64,000 nt of DNA from Prorocentrum cordatum (taxonomy: Eukaryota > Sar > Dinophyceae > Prorocentrales > Prorocentraceae): contig CAUYUJ010017997.1 of assembly GCA_963575745.1 (NCBI GenBank), positions 153,744 to 217,743 on the forward strand, written 5' to 3'. Of the stretch, positions 52,256-61,084 are shown in pieces. Under the pieces are notes generated by a model, which saw nothing but the letters and a program-made list of their open reading frames with translations, searched no databases and was not told where the DNA came from. Both the position numbers and the translations under genes were made by a program. Each line of letters opens with the position of its first letter. Position 1 is the stretch's first letter.

Positions 52256-52957
52256 TCAGCACCATAGTTTATATATAATGTCAGGCGGTACCCTCATGGC
52301 GAGTGTCCTCGCTAGGCCACCTAGGCCGCGCTGTATTGCGGCCGCTTGGGCCTGTGGCGTCATACGCCCGCTTGTAACGTTGAGCCATGCGTTGACCTCG
52401 TAAATGTACTCGCGAAAAGGTACATTACCTTGAGGGTCCCAATATGGGCCACGTGTTTGCCCATCGGTGCTGTTTTCTCCACGACGCATGCGTCCGATTG
52501 CTGCCCCCAGCGCGAACCGTATAATAGCGAAAACGACTAGCCCGAGAATGTGTAGAGAAGGACGGTTATTATGCGCGTTGCCGCGCTGGGGTAGCGCATT
52601 GTCGAATCTTCGAGGCGCTCTATCTGGCGGGTCTCCCCGCCTCTGCTTCAAGTATTGCGCTGTTAGCTCGTTGCCGAGCGGTTGGTGGTAACGCAGTGAT
52701 GAAGCGCATATGGTACCAATCTGGTCGTCTAGACGTCGTACCTCTCGTGTTGCTTCTTGCTCTTGAATAGATCCTCGTAAACGTACTGGGAGTGGTGGCG
52801 CAGGGTGGTAGGTGGTCACGAAGATCGTGCCGAAGAATATGAGGCTAAGAAGAGCAAGAGCTGACCACACGAGAGTGCGGCCAGCTCCGCTACCAAGTCG
52901 AAAGTGAGCCTGGTAACTCAAATAGGCACATAGCGAACACTCGCGGTGTCCGGGCAA
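52256..52957 (-). CDS. Polyprotein part 1: membrane-segment leader and gag start
   Basis: This 233-codon frame begins at a TTG in the LTR; no ATG precedes residue about 157, because the 5' LTR lacks the part that holds it. The first 21 residues are LTR-encoded. Two strongly hydrophobic segments stand at residues 29-50 (WSALALLSLIFFGTIFVTTY) and 135-155 (LHILGLVVFAIIRFALGAAI), separated by a basic, Pro-rich stretch. From about residue 180 the sequence turns into a gag-like helical region (EYIYEVNAWLNV). Membrane helices are not usual in copia gag. It ends at a TGA after a frame change near 52,258; the next frame takes up the gag sequence directly. Confidence 0.7.
   Translation of the reverse strand: MPGHRECSLCAYLSYQAHFRLGSGAGRTLVWSALALLSLIFFGTIFVTTYHPAPPLPVRLRGSIQEQEATREVRRLDDQIGTICASSLRYHQPLGNELTAQYLKQRRGDPPDRAPRRFDNALPQRGNAHNNRPSLHILGLVVFAIIRFALGAAIGRMRRGENSTDGQTRGPYWDPQGNVPFREYIYEVNAWLNVTSGRMTPQAQAAAIQRGLGGLARTLAMRVPPDIIYKLWC
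52884..52895 (-). other. Primer-binding site, initiator-Met tRNA type
   Basis: The coding strand reads TGGTAGCGGAGC one base after the 5' LTR. It matches 10 of 12 positions of TGGTATCAGAGC, the site complementary to the 3' end of initiator Met-tRNA used by many copia elements. It fixes the LTR boundary and the element's orientation. Confidence 0.75.
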
Positions 52958-53048
52958 TTAGGGCGCGCGTTCCTTGGGCCAAAGGCAACGGCGCGCGCGA
53001 GCTATGCTCCCGATACTATAACATATCCCAAAGACCTACCCTTAAAGT
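52896..53048 (-). repeat. 5' LTR (shortened)
   Basis: It is 153 bp and matches the other LTR except for three substitutions and a missing stretch of about 116 bp between 52,925 and 52,926. Ends do not follow the TG...CA rule (plus strand AGTCGAAAG...CTTAAAGT). The coding frame of gag begins inside it. The missing stretch corresponds to the part of the other LTR that holds an in-frame ATG. Confidence 0.9.
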
Positions 53049-53053
53049 GATGG
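53049..53053 (+). other. Target-site duplication, right copy
   Basis: GATGG directly outside the 5' LTR, the partner of 37,157-37,161. Confidence 0.8.
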
Positions 53054-53054
53054 C

Positions 53055-53275
53055 TCCGGGAGCTGGGCGGCCAAAGGGGGAAAGGGGGGGGGGGCCCTTT
53101 CAAAGGGGGGGGGGGCTCACCCCAGCTCCATTAAAAGGAGGGAGGGGGGTAGCTTGGAAGCCCCCCCCCCCCCCCTTTCCGGACCACGAAAAGGGAGGGA
53201 GGGGGGGGGGGGGGTTCCGAAGCCCCCCCCCCTTTAGCAAGGAAGGGGGGAGGGGGTAACTTCAACCTGGGGCCC
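53055..53275 (+). repeat. G/C homopolymer-rich tract
   Basis: Alternating runs of G and C with GGGGGCTCACCCC and GGAAGCCCCCCC words, related to the 33.3-33.8 kb minisatellite. It begins right next to the retrotransposon's right target duplication. Confidence 0.75.
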
Positions 53276-53309
53276 CCCTTCTAGTCTGTCGGGCCCCACG
53301 AGCGCGGTC

Positions 53310-53368
53310 TATCCTATCTATCTATCTATCTATCTATCGATATATCTATCTATCTCATATATCTATGA
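53310..53368 (+). repeat. (ATCT)n microsatellite
   Basis: ATCT tetranucleotides with a CGATAT interruption. Confidence 0.9.
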
Positions 53369-53387
53369 ACGATCTCGACAGCCACCC

Positions 53388-53560
53388 AGACAACCGTCGG
53401 GGCAACCCCCAGGACAACCATCGGGGCAACCACCAGGGCAACCACCAGTGCAACGATCGGGACAACCGCAGGGACAACCATCGGGACAAACATCGGGACA
53501 ACAACCATCGGGACAACCATCGGGACAACCATCGGGGCAACCATCGGCGGAGGGGGCAGG
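53388..53560 (+). repeat. CAACCATCGGGA 12-bp minisatellite
   Basis: About 14 units of CAACCATCGGGA or variants (GGGGCAACCACC). Twelve bp keeps frame, so it gives GQPS-type peptides in a long plus-strand frame (53,448-55,025) that I do not accept as a gene. Confidence 0.9.
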
Positions 53561-53929
53561 GCGCGGGGGCACTCTCACGCAGCGAAGCTGCGGCGAGTGC
53601 GCGGGAGCGGCCTGGCTCAAGGGCAGCCCCTGGCAGCTGCCACTGGGCGGCGTCGCAGAGCACCCAGGGGAAGAGCCAGCAGCCACAGTGCGGGCAGGGC
53701 CCAGCAAGTGGGGGGGCGGGAGCAACAGGCGGCCAGAGGACTGGAGCGCTGGCGGGGGGGGGGGGGGGCAGCGGCGCGGGGGTTGGCGGCGGCCAGAGGC
53801 AACGTGCGCCGGCGCTGCAGCAGCTGCGAGGGGCACAGGGGCGGCGTGTATAGCGGGCGGGCACGCGGCGAGGCCGCGGTGCGACTGGCCGACCTTCCGC
53901 AGGGCACGGGAAAGCGGCAGAAATACCCG

Positions 53930-54740
53930 GAGAAGAACTGATGAAATTCCGAAGCCGGTGCACGACATCACGTTCAGGAGTTGGGCGTCACCCATTGCAC
54001 GTGGCGCACGGGCGGAGCCCCGCGAGGGGAAAGAGGGCGGGCCCAGCAGAGGCCATCAAAGTGGAGGCCGCAAGGCAAACAAGGAGGCGAGCCGCAACGT
54101 ACGGCGGTGGCCCCCGAAGTGGGAAAGCGAAACTGCGGACAGGAGCAAAACCACCTGTGCGGCGCACGGACTGCAAGAGCGAGCGCTGGCGTGGGCCGGC
54201 CCGGCGCGTCGCTCGCTAGGCGAAAGCGGTGCAGGATGCGCGTGCCACCCCAAGGCCGGTGCACGGCATCACGGCCAGGGGCTGGCAGGAGGAGACGGGT
54301 CGCTACGCGGAGCCGTCCGGGGGGCGCCAAGGCCGGCAGCTATCCGGGAGAACGGCAAAGCGGGAGGTGAGCCGCAACAGCGGGGAGCCCCAAACGGGGC
54401 AGCACACACTGCCGACAGGGAAGTGACCGCTGCAAGGCGCCAGGGGTGCAAACGGCATCATTCGCGGGGAAGGCCCAGCGCGCGGTTCGCTCGGGGAGGA
54501 GCGGCGAGCCAAGGGGGTGGCAAGCCGCAGGAAGTGGAGCCACGGGAGGGCGGGCGACAGCGCCCGGCCAGAGGGGGTGCCAAGTGCGGCACGCCACCAG
54601 GGAAGATGGCGCGCCCGTGGCTGGGGCGGCGACGCAGGCAAGGCACCGCTGCGCACTGCCTGGGTTGGACAGTGCGAAGGAGACCGAGCGGCGGGCGCGC
54701 CGAGGAAGCGCGGCAAGAGAAAACCGAACTGGTGCGCAGA
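53930..54740 (+). repeat. Degenerate tandem repeat with GGTGCACGGCATCACG words
   Basis: GCCGGTGCACGACATCACG (about 53,953) and GCCGGTGCACGGCATCACG (about 54,255), and a weaker copy at about 54,447, each lead into Gly/Arg-coding GC-rich sequence with GGCGAGCCGCAA words. Spacing is roughly 200-300 bp. No protein family was recognised. Confidence 0.45.
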
Positions 54741-54879
54741 CTGGTGGAAAAAATGGCGGCGCCTTCCAGGGTTGGGAGGGCGCCGGAGCCGTCCCCCACG
54801 GAGCAAGGGATTGTGGAAACACCAGACTGCGTTGGTTGGATGGCCCACCGCGGTCAGCACCGAAACCCCCTTCCTAACA

Positions 54880-55815
54880 CACAATGCCAAAACAACTGCG
54901 TCAACATATCGGCCGCGCGCATATGGCCCGTGATCACCTTGTATCTGTGGTTGACAGGACGGCGGGGGTACCCCCCTGCTGTCCGCCCTGTGCAGGTCCA
55001 TCACCCCTGTCAACACATAATGTAAAATACAACGCGCGGCAAAACAGAAAAAACGCGCGCGGGCGCCCCGTGAGCACTTCGCACAGGTGTTTGACGAGGA
55101 CGGCGGCGGTATCCTCGCACTGCCCGCTCTGCGCAGACCCACCGCCCCTGCAAACACAGTGCAAAATCTACGTTGTGGCGACATCTGTTTCACGCGCGGC
55201 CCCCCCGCGATCATGTTGGCGCTGGTGTTGGTGATGGCGTTTCGGGAGTCACCTTTCTCACTGAACGTTCGGCAAACCACTTCCGAAGGGTTCCTGATTC
55301 ATGAACTATTGGGATCGGGGCCCCAGGCTCGGATGTTGCCTATGTGTTGGGAGGGCGGGTGGGAATGAGCGGCACGGCTTGCGGCTTGGGATAGATTGAA
55401 CACTTGTCCTACTTAACCTGCACCCCGTCCCCCAACCGACCAAAGACAAACCCAGGATCACACGGGCCCCAACCCCGCCATCCCGCTCATAAAAAACAAT
55501 GCACATCGCAGATTGCGGCAAAATCTTAAGTCGTGTTCGGGGGGGCGCGAGCGTTTTGCATTGTCTTCTGACAGGGGCCGCGGGGGACCCAACACATGGC
55601 ATAGAATGCGCAACGCCACCAACCCCGTCATGAACAATACATCCACGTATAGACAATGCGCGGGCGCCCCTTGACAGGGACGGCGGGGGTGTTTGCATAT
55701 AGCAAACCGCGCGCAGGCCAAAACCCCACAATCTGAATCATGCGCGGACGCCCCCTGATCACTTTGCATTGGCTTTTGACAGGGATGGGGGGCGGCATCT
55801 CGCCTGTTGCGTGCC
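54880..55815 (+). repeat. Degenerate array of the TTGACAGGGACGGCGGGGGT repeat
   Basis: Units of about 110-140 bp share, in order, (A/G)CGCGGGCGCCCC, GTGATCACTTTGCATTGG, TTTTGACAGGGACGGCGGGGGT and GCGCAGGCCCACC...ACACAATG. Clear units begin near 54,905, 55,050, 55,540, 55,650 and 55,735. A related single copy lies at 12,490. Confidence 0.65.
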
Positions 55816-55904
55816 AGGCCAAGAGACAAGAGACAAGAGCCCGCGTCGAAGCACCTACGAGGGTGCGGCGGGGGGGCGCCGGGGCGCCGCTCAAAAGCCG
55901 GGGT

Positions 55905-56430
55905 CGGGAAATGGCAGCCGGGTCGGAAAGATGGGAGTGCTGACGGAGCCGCAGTCGGAGAAGAAGATTCACACGTACTGCCACAGTCGAATACATTTGA
56001 GCAAAATCGGGACCACCGTCGGAAAGATGGAGATAGGAATCGGGACCTGAATCGGATAGATGGGATTTGACCTGGAAGCGGAAAATTGGGACCCGGAGTT
56101 GGAGCCGGAGCCGAATCTGGAACCGGAGAAATGAGATTGCAGAGTCGGACAAATGGCAGCCAGAGTCGGAGCCAGAGTCGGAGGGATGAAATGGGAGAGC
56201 CAAACTCGGAAAGATGGGACCTGGAGTCGGAGCCGGAGACGGACGGACGAGATGGGAGAGGCGGAGTCGGAAAGATGGGATCCGGAGTCGTAGCCGGACT
56301 CGGAGACATAGGATGGGAGAGCCAGAGTCGGAAAGATGGGACCTGGAGTCGGAGCCGGAGTCGGAGGGATGAGATGGGAGAGCCAGAGTCGGAAAGAAGG
56401 GGGCCGGAGTCGGAGCCGGGGACGGGGAGA
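55905..56430 (+). repeat. GGAGCCGGAGTCGGAAAGATGGGA minisatellite
   Basis: Higher-order units of about 60-80 bp made of GTCGGAGCCGGAGTCGGA and GATGGGAGAGCCAGAGTCGGAAAGATGGGACC words. Confidence 0.85.
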
Positions 56431-56479
56431 CATTGAACTGCCGCCAGAATCGGGGAATCGTCATTCGTGTCAGCGAACT

Positions 56480-58470
56480 GATCGGGAGTCGTGCTTCCGA
56501 AGTCGGGGCATCGGTAGTCGTGCCAGGGTTAATGTCGGCGCACGAAGCCACCTTCGAGAGTTCCCCACATATTCGTCGAAGCAATACCAAGTATTTCTAA
56601 AGGTGCGACGGATGATGGGGACGATGGTGATACAATGAAGCGCGATAAGCTTGTTGCCGTAACTGCGTCGTTGCATGCCGTGCACAAATATTGTCTCAAA
56701 TCGTGCAACCATCTTTGTTTGGGCTGTCCTATTCGGCGGGTTGCATTGTACCTCACGTCCTGTTCCGGCGTCCATTGTGAAGCAAGTTTCGCCCATTCGG
56801 CGGCTTCCGTCGTTGCAAGGTGCCGCGCCCACCTCCATATCTGTCATCGTGCTAACGCTGTCCAGTCGTCGATATTGAGTCGTTTTAGGTTCTCTTCTGC
56901 GGCGTGAGTGGGTCGTCGGATCCAGTCCGCCCAGGGCTCTTCCACTTCTGCGTGAGGAATGCCACATGGCGCAGAGGAGGGCGTTGTGGTGTCGTCATCG
57001 TCGCTAGTATTGGTTTGGGCGTCGTGGCTGTGCGTGTACCTGCGGGCGCTCTCACCAGTCAGCGCGTCTGTGTCAGAAGGGCGTTGTTGCATCGGCGTGG
57101 TTGGGGAACGAAAAGCCGACATAAACATAATAGGCACACAATTTCCGATTGGGTGCCCGCCTCTGCGCGCGGGCTGGCGCGCGAACCTATTTGATCGGGG
57201 CGTGCAGACAAATGTGCCCGCGTCACCCCACTCGAACACACGCCCGCTTCCAGGGCGTCAGCGATTTCGAAGCGGCAATCTCCAGGGACCGCCAGGCGTC
57301 GGAAAACAGACCCAGCGGGCGAGCGGAAAAGCCGAAAGTCCTCGCCGGCGGATTTCCCAGAACAGTTCTCACTTTCTGAATTCCATTCGGACGGTTCGAG
57401 CGGCAACGCGAGTTGGAGTGTTATGTAAATCCCACATGCTCTGCGTATATCAATCAAAAGTTTTATGTCACACCAGGACACCCAATGACGCAAAAAAAAC
57501 CAAGAACCCTGCTCCGCACACCTCAAAACACCATCGCGGATAGGTTGGTGCTTGATTTTTGGCGCGGCGATGACGCAGGGAACCTACGGCAGCAACTGCT
57601 CGCCCTATACAGGCCGTTTGCGCACTTGGGGGAACTGCGGCATCACGGACGAATTGGTGCGAACATTGGCCTATGTTTGTTGCGAATCAGTCTCAGCCGT
57701 TTTCGCGGAATTGCGCAAAATTGGTCCTGTTATTATGTTTATGCGGTCGTTTTGTTCCTGAGCGGTTGCGTTGCTCATGCGACGTGGCATGCGCACGATC
57801 ATCCAGAGCATCTGCCGTTGAGTCTTCCGCAACCATTGTTCCAATTGTTTTGTAATGGTCCAAGCTTCGCAAACATACAGAACCGTCGGGGCGATCGTTC
57901 CGTGGAACAGTTTGCGCCGGCCGTTGGGAGAGTAGTTGTTGCTTGTAAGGTCAGTCTTCAATGTGCGAAATCTACGCTAAGCCGTGGCGATGATATTCTC
58001 TATCTCTGTCGCATGAAAATCGTCGAGGTCCACTCTTCTCCCCAAGTATTGAATACTCTGATAAGGCGGTAAGAATTCTATACTCATACCACGGACATCA
58101 TCGCGCGTGGGCGGTCGCTCTGCTCTGGATGGTCTGTGTCCGTTGCGCAGGATCTTCGTCTTGTCTGCTTCTTCTGCTTCCCCACTTAGGACCCCCAGCA
58201 TGCTCTTGACGTGGTCATTCGTTCCAGCGACAAGAAGAATGTCATCAGCAAAGCGGAGATTCGTGAGGCGGTCGTTGGTGTGGGTCTCTAAGCAATGCTC
58301 TTTGACGTCCAAACTTGTTTCGCCCGCTGCATCACGTGCTCGGAAACGCTGTTGAACAATAGTGAACTCAATGGGTCGCCTTGCTTTGTCCCGCGGCGAA
58401 TTTCAAAAGTCCGACTGTTCTGGTCGGTCCTGACCGAGGCAGTTTGGTAGTAATGAAGTTTCGACAGCAA
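56480..58470 (-). mobile_element. LINE remnant 3: RT with QGDPLS and FADD motifs, and C-terminal region
   Basis: Minus strand, high to low. RT palm: RRGTKQGDPLSSLLFNSVSE (58,470-58,290). Catalytic block: LTNLRFADDILLVAGTNDHV (about 58,280), with the Asp pair intact as FADD. Then YLGRRVDLDD, and a thumb segment YVCEAWTITKQLEQWLRKTQ (about 57,870). C-terminal tail: EPWADWIRRPTHAAEENLKRL (about 56,935), WQMWRWARHLATTE and RRIGQPKQRWLHDLRQYL (about 56,730), the basic Trp-rich end common to this LINE type. Frame changes separate the pieces and the 5' half is missing. It is a different LINE type from remnants 1 and 2. The (ATC)n tract replaces its upstream part. Confidence 0.85.
57977..58312 (-). 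pseudogene. RT catalytic fragment of LINE remnant 3
   Basis: 111-codon frame with DRLTNLRFADDILLVA, the core of the RT palm; both catalytic Asp residues are present. The next upstream piece with QGDPLS lies in another frame (58,470-58,288) and overlaps by 25 bp, so one indel separates them. Confidence 0.85.
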
Positions 58471-58519
58471 TTGCGTGTGCGCTGGTGGTGTGCCCTGCTC
58501 TGCAAGCGCTTGCCAAATG

Positions 58520-58528
58520 CTGCTATGC

Positions 58529-58611
<83 letters not shown>

Positions 58612-58618
58612 CCATCAC

Positions 58619-58651
<33 letters not shown>

Positions 58652-58655
58652 GACC
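58520..58655 (+). repeat. (ATC)n microsatellite
   Basis: ATC triplets with two CACC interruptions, adjoining the truncated end of LINE remnant 3. Confidence 0.97.
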
Positions 58656-58934
58656 ATCACCATAATCACCATCATCATCAGCATCACCATCATCATTTTC
58701 ACCATCAGCATCAACATGGTCATCATCACTGCACGTTACCTTCATCATCCTCACCAACATCATGGAGCCCATCTCCTCCTCCACACCGAACTCCTCGTCC
58801 TCCCTCCTTTTCCCCCTCCTCTTCATTATTGTACTTATCCTCCCTATGATCACCTTCGTACTCGTAGTCCAAATCTTCTTCCACCTCCCCCTCCTCCTCC
58901 AACTCCTCTTCACCATCCCGTCATCCTCTTCCTC

Positions 58935-58977
58935 CTACCCGTCATCATCAGCATCATCAGCATCATCATCATAATCG

Positions 58978-59026
<49 letters not shown>

Positions 59027-59027
59027 G

Positions 59028-59059
<32 letters not shown>

Positions 59060-59123
59060 GATCATCATCATCATCATCATCATTATTGCCATCATCATCA
59101 TCATCCATATCATCAGCATCCAT

Positions 59124-59170
<47 letters not shown>

Positions 59171-59175
59171 CATCC

Positions 59176-59230
<55 letters not shown>

Positions 59231-59231
59231 G

Positions 59232-59298
<67 letters not shown>

Positions 59299-59335
59299 GT
59301 CATCATCATCATCATCATCGCCGTCATCATCATCA
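58935..59335 (+). repeat. (ATC)n microsatellite, about 400 bp
   Basis: ATC triplets with occasional ATG, ATT and CTC; similar in kind to 29,990-30,455. Confidence 0.97.
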
Positions 59336-59344
59336 TCGCCCTGT

Positions 59345-60990
59345 TGGACTTCCTCCCCACCCTCCCCTCCGGGTGCGCGCGTTGAAGTGGAGGCCGCCCT
59401 GCCGGTGCCCGTACACCCACTGGCCGGTGACGTTCAGCGTCTGGGGGCCCATCCTCCTCCAGCCCCACTCATCCTCATCCTCGCCCTCCATGCCTCCTCC
59501 TCCCTCCTTTCCCTCTACCTCCACGTCCCCCTCCTCCTGAAAATGTGGCAGGAGCTGTTTCTCGAAAAGGCAAGAGAGTACCTGGGCCAAACACTGATGG
59601 CATCAGACAAACACGCAAAATCGTCTGACACGCATCGGGCAAACGAACATCCTCACCCAATCACGCGCCCATGTCCTCACAGCCTCCCTCGGCCAACGTT
59701 GGCCGAATAAGGCGACAGATGAAGAATTTCTATAAAGCGAACTGGCTAGGAACTAACTAAGTGGTGCCAATAGAAAACAATATAATAGAGATATACGTAT
59801 ACACTTGCGACTGCAAAAGCAGAAGTTACAAAACGTCCTGCGGCGAAACTAAACGCGCAAACTGATTAAAATCGCAAGTGGTGCAGATAGAACGTCGGGT
59901 GCAAACGCGCAGGGGCCTCCTAACACGTCATGCACTATTTTGCAAGACTCGCAACAGCACCAAATCACGCTGGACACTTGAATTTAACACAATTGCACGC
60001 AGACGATCAAATGGATATCAACTGACCACGATTTCAACTCCCCGCCACAGCGGCGTGCGAAGAGAAGCCAGACAAACATTAGGCTTACACTCAGTAGCGG
60101 GCGCAAACTCACGCCTCGCGTCAACAATTTGTTGAGTTGTGCCTGGCATGTGCCTGGACAGACCGCTCCTTCTAACATAGTTGGTTAGAGCGTCAGCAAA
60201 ATCCCCTTGCGGTTCCTATTCCGATCAGTTTGATGCCTCCTCGTCGCACCTTCTTCTGCAACCAAACACGACAAACGTCGATGTGTCAGATTGTTCCCAA
60301 ACTCCTCGCCGCCTCGCAATGGCAATGACCGCGCTAGCACCACTCTTTAACACGGTACCACAATCATCATCGAAATATGTCAAAACTGCCCGTGGTCCTA
60401 GCGCTGCTGACCCACGTTTCACCGTTCCGCGGTACTCTGGTTATCCGGAAGATATCGCCAAAACTCTCAGAGCTGAGCTCCGCGACCTGATCAAAACTGA
60501 TATACACAAAACTGTTTTCCCATTTGTTGTTATACGTGTTCCCGTGCATGTGGCCTTGTCGGCGTCGGCAAACACGGTTAAATCGTTGGGGCATACCCGA
60601 TGCATGCGCTGATGCCCACACCTGTTGCGGCCCTTGCGGTGCTTGCCCCGCTTTACGAAGCTGTTCCATGCCAAGCGAATCGGAACCGACTAAGAGCGCG
60701 CAAGCTCCTCAACTGAAAACTGCAGGCCCTGTTGCTCCAGGCTTGATTCACTGACGAATATATCGGCGCGTCTTGGACCCGCCCCATGCCGCGGCCCATC
60801 CTGGCTCCACTCCACAGATCGGCCGAGAACCCTGTTCGACTTCAAGAGCATCCGCCCCGGCCCCAGTACACCTCGGGCTTTGATTTCAAATGTCGAACTT
60901 CTCCGTCGAACCAGCCAAGGTCCACATCGCCGCCCAATAAAGCGAAGTCATATCCGCGCACTTCTGACCTGATTCGCCGCGACCTGGGCT
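59345..60990. other. No recognised gene
   Basis: Lower GC content between 59,700 and 60,700 than in the surroundings. A plus-strand frame 60,181-60,612 (143 codons) and its antisense counterpart are both open; neither shows a motif. Confidence 0.4.
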
Positions 60991-60991
60991 T

Positions 60992-60994
<3 letters not shown>

Positions 60995-61034
<40 letters not shown>

Positions 61035-61080
61035 TATATGAATGAGTGAATGTATGTATGTATACATGTGTATATATAAC
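60995..61080. repeat. (TA)n and TATG/TGTA repeat
   Basis: (TA)n of about 45 bp followed by ATGTATGTATACATG words. Confidence 0.95.
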
Positions 61081-61084
61081 CAAC

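Larger units (their letters stand above)
37538..52679 (-). repeat. Dispersed family of about 40 GNRA-tetraloop hairpins in the retrotransposon
   Basis: Each is 14 nt: 5-bp stem, 4-nt loop, 5-bp stem. Starts on the plus strand: 37538, 37714, 38321, 39110, 39748, 40009, 40376 (4 bp), 40416, 42249, 43344, 43602, 44397, 44662, 44751, 45286, 45319, 45808, 45889, 46380, 46790, 46968, 47208, 47468, 48004, 48611, 48692, 49143, 49268, 49499, 49982, 50198, 50273, 50765, 51240, 51706, 51789 (one G-U), 52299, 52573, 52627, 52666. Coding-strand loops: GAAA 23, GCAA 9, GAGA 4, GTAA 2, GATA 1, GACA 1. Plus-strand 5' arms: GCAGG 8, GCGGG 7, GCGAG 7, GCTCG 6, GCCTG/GCCCG 3, GCGCG 2, GCTGG 2, others single. 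All three codon phases occur. Diverged copies lie at 49,456, 49,700, 50,911 and 52,001. Confidence 0.85.
37162..53048 (-). mobile_element. Complete Ty1/copia-order LTR retrotransposon, 15.9 kb
   Basis: Both ends carry the same LTR sequence and are flanked by GATGG (37,157-37,161 and 53,049-53,053), a 5-bp target duplication. A primer-binding site follows the 5' LTR. Domain order gag - zinc knuckle - protease - integrase - RT - RNase H is that of Ty1/copia. It also has extra domains: KptA/Tpt1-like, RING-H2, cytosine-methyltransferase-like and additional zinc-binding segments. The coding part (52,957-37,797) is one long reading path of about 5,050 codons, interrupted by six frame changes (four of -1, two or three ambiguous or +1 type) and two in-frame stops (TAA at about 51,742; TGA at 44,303). 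LTR copies differ at three positions over about 150 aligned bases plus one 116-bp length difference, so the insertion is fairly young. As it stands the copy is not autonomous unless frame changes are recoded or are assembly errors. Confidence 0.93.

Noticed and set aside
53448-55025. 525-codon plus-strand open frame
   Set aside because: It begins in a 12-bp minisatellite and continues through GC-rich degenerate repeats; Gly/Arg/Ala composition and no motif. Length is explained by few stop codons at high GC.
60181-60612. 143-codon plus-strand ORF in a lower-GC region
   Set aside because: The antisense strand is equally open, and no motif or codon pattern separates the two.
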